Assembly: GCF_019112545.1 (NCBI RefSeq)
Contig: NW_025064893.1
Coordinates: 840,145-904,144 of the forward strand
DNA length: 64,000 bases
Reading direction: 5' to 3'
From: Guyanagaster necrorhizus
Lineage: Eukaryota; Basidiomycota; Agaricomycetes; Agaricales; Physalacriaceae
Made by a program: the position numbers and the translations under genes. Of this stretch, positions 58,344 through 64,000 are shown one piece after another; positions within the stretch are counted from its first letter, which is position 1; the number at the start of each line of letters is the position of its first letter. The notes below the pieces were generated by a model. It did no database searches. It was not told the origin of the DNA and saw only the letters and a list, made by a program, of their open reading frames with translations.

Positions 58344-59873
58344 ATCCCCGAAGGAAGTAGCATGGGAGCACGAGGATGACCGGAGTCACCACTTCAGCGA
58401 TGGTCGTTCCTTGATGACGAGACCCTTCCCACCATGCGTCATCAACGTCAACGTTCAAGACATTAACTATGTTTGACGAATCCACACTTTGCGTCTGCGA
58501 CTCAAAGCGACTTCCTGGCCATCAGTACCGTCAGTATTTGTACGAAGAGGAGGACGTGCCACAAGGACGTGATACCTTGGATCCATCTCAACTGCGGTAT
58601 CAAGTCTCTTTGGCTCTGCAGCAGGTCTGGGGCCAACATACGATAACGCAGTTGAAATTCAGATTCTTGGATTCTACCATGATCATGATATCTTGACGGC
58701 GGCACCGGTATTGACACACCGCCTGTTTAGTATCTTTTGTTTATCCTTCACATGTTTGGCGACCTCAGGCTTGGCATGTTTCCTGCGCAGGATTGAAGAT
58801 TTCTAGAGGCAGAAAGCCCCGCAAACCCTGGGTATCAAAGTGATTGTAAGGCCAGGTATGCTATCTATGAGAGTTCTGCTTACACTTGTGGCGATCTCGG
58901 GGGGTGATTGTTCTCCGTACGGTCCTGGTTAGCTGGCAATTTGGTATAGTGGTTGGCGAATGCCTGTTGGTTCTCTAGATTGGAAGATATGTCCCCAAGG
59001 TGTCCGTAGAACTGAAGGCACGTCCGTCTCTCTGATGCACGCGCTTCGAGTTCGCCCTAACCAACGCAGGTATCATGCATACGATGAATTCAGAGACTGT
59101 AGCAAAGACACACGCTACACATATGGCCGCAGACGGCGTGACAGTCTTCAAAGAGACTACCAGGGAGAACAAAGACCAGGAAAATGATATTTTCAGATAA
59201 GAATCAGTTCAGTAGCTCGCCACTTAGCTCCGAGTCTCCAGTAAACCTATCCTCCGCAGACAACATCCTTTGGTGCTCAAAGACCATTGGAGCTTCACCC
59301 TCACCCGTTTCCCCATCTCTTGTATAATTCATCAACGTGCTTAAATGGAATACGTCGTGACTACTCGAAAGCTGCTTTGATGTAACTCTATATTCTGTGA
59401 ATCAACCATACGTCTCTTCAAGTCACTGTTTTGTCTTTGACACTTACCATTTGGCATTGGTTATTTGATTATGCTTCTGCGCGGGACGCCGCTTGATCTC
59501 CGTATGAGACGTCCAGCTCGAAGGCAGCTACGACATCAAAGAAAGAAAATATGTTGCGTTTGAGGACATCCAATATCGATGTCTTCAAAAGGGGGAAGCG
59601 ACGAAGACCCAGTCCACGACGGATTTACCACGGGCTAATAATAGCATCTACTTGCGAGGCGAAAGTATCCTGTGTGGGGACATCATAAGCAGCAGGCCAA
59701 TAGTCAGATATGACATGAGCACGAGAACCCCTCTCCGACCATATAATATAAGTGATTGAATGAGATTACTCTTTATCCCTATATCGAGTACATCTAAACT
59801 CAGTCTTCTAGTTATCATCAACCTACCAAGCACCTAGTGCAACGGTGTATAGAATAGAATGTAAAGACAGTGC
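58344..59873. other. intergenic, no gene identified
   Basis: Upstream flank of the ABC gene and 3' flank of the MFS relic. A minus-strand frame at 58264-58485 contains a hydrophobic stretch (EVVTPVILVLPCYFLRGFDL) that could belong to a missing N terminus of the ABC gene, but it is out of frame with it. No other coding sequence is recognised. Confidence 0.35.
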
Positions 59874-61563
59874 TTATACCCTCTTCCTTCGAGAACGGAT
59901 GACATCCATATCGAGGCCCCAGCCCAACAACATCACGCCAGCAGCACCGACAAAACACGACCCCACATACAGAATCATATTCTCATATCTGCCATCGGCC
60001 ACCTGGAAGCTCGCCATGCCAACAGCAGTATCGGGCGCCGTTGCTAAAACGGACGAGATGGGTGAACACAGTATGTTGCCTATGCCTCGAGATAGCAGAA
60101 GGTAACCGAACAAATACGTGGCCAGGTTCGGGTCGTCCTCTGTGGGTGCGAAAAATCAGTGCTGGTGCCGCTGGTATGCTTAAATTACATGCTTACTTGC
60201 GATGGGAGAAACAAACCCAGTCCACAGACTGCTCCACCCCCCGGCCAGGATACCATAGGTGATTCCAAAGGCAAGAAGCCCAGCTAGGTTTTGGGAGAGG
60301 ACGCCCCATAGAACAGATGTGGCCAGAGACGTCGCGAAGAGCGTTGACATCTCCAAAAACCATGGATTGAACTTATCAGAGAGGTACCCCATAGATACGC
60401 GACCGAGTACAGAGGCTCCTAGAAGCTGAATCAGCAACGAAGTCGAGATCCCTGAGATGGAGTGTACCATTGAGGAGAGCCACAGTTAATGACAAATTCG
60501 TGGCACTCAAGTTCATAGCATGAGCAAAAGCTGAACATATTCCATCGTGTAAGAGAGCGTCTCGAGAGTGGATCGAAGCTTACTGGGTAGCCATACAATT
60601 GGTACAAAGTATCCAAACCCTTGGAAGGTATTTGCAGCAAGAAGGACCCAAAATGAAGTGCTTTTGATCCATTCTCGCGCGCGAGGAGGCGACATTTGCT
60701 GACGGTTCCTGGAATTAGGAATTCGCGGTTTTACGAAGGGGAGCACAGGTAGAAGGAGAGCCAGGAGGACGACAGATGGGATTCGCAATGTTTTTGCACT
60801 CTCGTAGCGGGAAATCAGTTCTGGAAGTATTAAAGGCAGTATCAGACCTCCAGTAGCCGTTCCTGCAAACCTTATTCAGACATAAGCGCCGATGGGAGGC
60901 AGTGGATTTGCGCACCAGCAAATATGACGCCATTTGCAAGGCCTCTGCGGGTCACAAACCATTCGGACATGTATGATATGCACGGGGCATACAGAAGGGA
61001 TCCGCCGATAGCATATAGGACACCCTGCAAGCCTATTAAAGTCGAAATCTGGCATTGCCAGCTATACAACAGACCGAAAATCTTGAAGAAGAAAGCGACT
61101 TGCATTGGTGGTGTAACTCTCACCCAACAGGCTCACCCAACAGAGGGTAGCACCCACCCACATAAACGTTCGCCGACGGTAAGGATGCCTCGTGGTAATA
61201 GGGAAAATGATAGGGCCTAACAGGCGCTTAATGGGATCAACGGAAGGTCAGGCCATGCGGTACCCAAGCAATGGATGATTTGTGATGTAGTCATGCCTAT
61301 GCTAGATAAATTGATGCGTACGATCAAGGAAGGCACCAAAAGCATTGAGAAATCCCCACACGAGTCCCTCGATGAAGAATGCTGCGATCAACTGTTCAAC
61401 GTTAGTGTGAGGAACGGGAATGAAACTTGGAAGACGTACGAAGGACCATGCGCTGAATCCCTTGTCCACCGGTGCTAGCGACGACTCGTTTCATGAAGCC
61501 GTATCTTCTAACGCTCTTGTGAATTCGTAGCGAGCTCTATGCTCTCTGTTTGTCTCGACATGG
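59874..61563 (-). pseudogene. monocarboxylate-type MFS transporter, decayed tandem copy
   Basis: This is the downstream duplicate of the intact gene at 61758-63551. Large parts are well preserved: GLQGVLYAIGGSLLYAPCIS, SEWFVTRRGLANGVIFAG, KSTSFWVLLAANTFQGFGYF, YLSDKFNPWFLEMSTLFATS, GGWSSLWTGFVSP and the end GAAGVMLLGWGLDMDVIRSR. The N terminus is broken: MSRQTESIELATNSQER runs into a stop, and the next frame has another stop before NESSLAPVDKGFSAWSFV. The second membrane segment (PHASSLLPLIGPLSSG in the intact copy) is eroded beyond reading. Frames are also disturbed near 61100. The gene therefore cannot make a full transporter, although its 3' two thirds could still be transcribed. Confidence 0.7.
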
Positions 61564-61757
61564 TTGCAATTATTAGTGTAGAGTATGATTGGAAACCGAA
61601 AAAAAAACATAGATCAGTGAAGCGGACACAACGCGGTTCCAGTGTACGATTGGAAGGAAAGTGGCGCATGGAACAAAGACTTTGTAATTGAGGTAAAAGC
61701 ACATAAGCCAAAACTTCCTGTACAATCAGCGTACGATTTGGTAGGTGACACATTCAT

Positions 61758-63551
61758 CTAACTTGCACGACTTCGAGCGCGGCCTGCTCTTGCGTCTAGT
61801 GCCCATCCCAAGAGTGCAACCCCTGCAGCACCCGCAAAACACGACCCCACATACAAAATCATACTCTCAAATCTTCCTCCCGCAACTTGAAATCCCGTAG
61901 TCACCTTGCCAACGGCAGATTGCGACGCCGCAGCCAGCGTGGACGAGATTGGCGTGCATAAAATATTGCCTACTCCTCGCGAAAGCATGAGATATCCGAT
62001 TAAGTACGTCACCAGGTTCGGGTCTTCTTCTGAATTGCGAGTGAGTAATGAGATCGGGCGTACATGAAGCAAGGCATACTAGCGATGGGAGCAATTAATC
62101 CTGTCCACAAACTACTCCACCCCCCAGCGAGAACACCGTAGGCAATACCGAATGATATAAGTCCGGCAAGGTTCCGTGAGAGAAGGCCCCAGAGGATAAA
62201 TGTAGCAATTGATGTCGAAGTTAGTGTTGACAACGCGAGGAGCCATGGGTTTAGTCTGTCCGCTAGGTAACCTAGGGACAAACGACTGAGTAGAGAAGCA
62301 CCTGTGAATATGTTTCAGCAAGAGCCTGTGTCTTGATTGAACACAATGACGTACCATTCAAAAGTGCAACAGCCAGCGAAGAGCTGGTACTACTTAGGTT
62401 CATTTCGTGTGCAAAAGCTAGAACAGACTTCCGTTAGCTCGAACTTTTTAGAGGTTTAAATGCTGACTAGGAAGCCATACAACAGGCACGAAGTAACCAA
62501 GGCCCTGGACGGTATTGACAGCAAGAAGAACCCAGAAGGTGGTGCTACTCATCCAGTCGCGTGAGCGAGGAGGCATTATTTGAGCGCGATTTCTAGATTC
62601 AGGGAGTCGAGGCTTGACTGATGCGACAATTGGTATGAGAATCGTTGTAAGCACGATGGAGATGATTCGGAGAGCCTTGGCCGATCCGTAGCGAGAGATG
62701 AGGGTGGGCAATACGAGAGGGAGGATCAATCCACCAGCCGAGGTTCCTGAAGGCATGCAATAAAAGCAGAGTTTGATAAAGAAACATATTTACGTACCAG
62801 CAAAGATGACACCGCTTGCAAGACCCCTCCGCATCACAAACCATTCCGTCATGTAAGATATACAAGGGGCGTACAGGAGCGATCCACCGATGGCATAGAG
62901 AATGCCTTGTAGGCCAATTAGGACTGGTACCTATAATCTTTGGTGAGAAACAGAGCGAGAACAGAAAACTGTACTCACCTTAGTGGCGAAACTAGCCCCA
63001 AAGAGACTCGCCCCGCAGAGGAATACGCCGATCCACATCATTGTACGGCGATAATATGGATACCGTATGTTGATGGGGAAAATTAGAGGACCTACGAGCC
63101 AATTAAATAAAAAGATTTCAGGAACAAATTTGGATGATGATACCAGAGCAGAAAATCATTCCCGACGACAGAGGCCCAATGAGAGGAAGTAAACTGGATG
63201 CATGGGGCTGGTTCATAAATTTCGGATCGTAGAGGTAGCCTGCATATTGAACTAAGTACCTGCTTTCCAAAATATCCAAGTAGGACGCACTATCAAGGAA
63301 GACACCAAAGGAGTCCGGGAAACCCCATACGACTCCTTCGACAACGAATGCAGCTAGGAGCTAAGCACACGGACAATTCTTATTTCAGAGAAATGTAAGG
63401 TCAAAGGAGGACGAACGAAAGACCAAGCGTCGAATCCACGGTCCACCGGTGCAAGGGACGACTCATTCAGCTGAACATGGTCCTCCTCTGGTTGCTGTGA
63501 GCGGTGCGAAATGTTGCTGAGCTCGATGCTCTGTGTTCGCGTTGACGACAT
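61758..63551 (-). CDS. MFS monocarboxylate transporter-like protein
   Basis: A start at 63551 and about nine short introns give a protein of about 460 residues with 12 predicted membrane helices. A hydrophilic start (MSSTRTQSIELSNISHRSQQ) leads to DAWSFLLAAFVVEGVVWGFP. The helix-2 region reads SYLYDPKFMNQPHASSLLPL. The loop and helices 4-5 read GGSLLYAPCISYMTEWFVMR followed by RGLASGVIFAGTSAGGL. A central loop SVKPRLPESRNRAQIMPPRS separates the two halves. The second half has GYFVPVVWLPTFAHEMNLSS and LGYLADRLNPWLLALSTLTS. It ends in a short basic tail. This matches fungal relatives of the monocarboxylate transporter family (Mch type), plasma- or vacuolar-membrane carriers whose substrates are often unknown. 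A decayed tandem copy lies directly downstream. Confidence 0.85.
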
Positions 63552-64000
63552 GACTTAAACTTGTCGGATTGTTCTCGGTATATTCAAATATCTCGGTATA
63601 GGAATAGCCGTGGTCTTGAGGGCCGGACTACAGCGGAAGCGGGATTCCACCTTTTCAAGGAGGTTTCTTGCGAAGAACACACAAGGAGGAGGAAAAAGAA
63701 CGAAGCCGAAAAGAGGGTAGTGACAGCAAAAGGCAACCAAATTGAGCCAAATTTAGAGCTCCCCCTTCGGGCAGGGGCATTGAAAGATAACGACTTTTAC
63801 TGCCTGATCTGAAAAAAAGATGGAAAGATGAAGACTGCCTTTAGTTTTATTACTTTTAAACTTAACAACATAGTCAAAAGAAGACCCAAGTTGGGATGAA
63901 TATGATCTTATGTTCCAGTCATGCAGCATGCCTCCGAATGTTATTCAGCTTCAAGAGTTCACATGTTCAGTGCTGAGGACTGCCCTTTTTAAGAGAAATC
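63552..64000. other. promoter side of the MFS gene, no other gene seen
   Basis: The 449 bases to the window end contain no recognisable coding sequence. The upstream region of the gene starting at 63551 should lie here. Confidence 0.4.

Overview
The window looks like nuclear DNA of a filamentous basidiomycete, most likely an agaricomycete. Protein genes are cut by many 45-65 nt GT-AG introns, often with exons of 9-18 nt. Both functional tRNA genes carry an intron after anticodon position 37. The recognisable families (BBC1/AIM3, a Ste7/Fuz7-type MAPKK, a CYSTM protein, ABCG and MFS transporters, large F-box and BTB families) are typical of that group. All exon joins were made by hand from splice signals, reading phase and similarity between copies in the window; no database search was possible.

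Layout. 1-2 kb: two decayed BTB/POZ copies. 2.0-4.4 kb: a 16-exon MFS sugar transporter. 4.7 kb: tRNA-Val(CAC). 5.1-5.8 kb: a small conserved five-exon gene. 6.0-10.9 kb: a 1,501-residue BBC1/AIM3-like actin-patch scaffold. 11.3-27 kb: F-box and BTB genes mixed with truncated copies, a possible small secreted protein and two relics of an unidentified family. 27.6-35.6 kb: two paralogous cysteine-cluster/coiled-coil genes flanking a MAPK kinase. 36-44 kb: mostly non-genic, with a third relic of the unidentified family. 44-49.3 kb: two paralogous small genes of unknown function flanking a third, shorter cysteine-cluster/coiled-coil gene, all on the + strand. 51.3 kb: tRNA-Met with tRNA-like relics. 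52.2-52.7 kb: a CYSTM gene. 54.0-58.3 kb: an ABCG transporter with a nonsense codon. 59.9-63.6 kb: two tandem monocarboxylate-type MFS transporters, one intact and one decayed.

How the genes may work together. The housekeeping-like genes (sugar transporter, BBC1, MAPKK, CYSTM, tRNAs) appear unrelated neighbours. The interesting part is the accessory layer. Three genes share an N-terminal six-cysteine cluster, and two or more share phase-1 coiled-coil mini-exons and basic C termini. One member sits between two small genes that are clearly paralogous to each other and begin with a conserved Lys-Arg-Ser-Ile-Glu stretch. I infer a lineage-specific set of nuclear, DNA-binding or scaffold proteins; the sequence gives no direct evidence for what they control.
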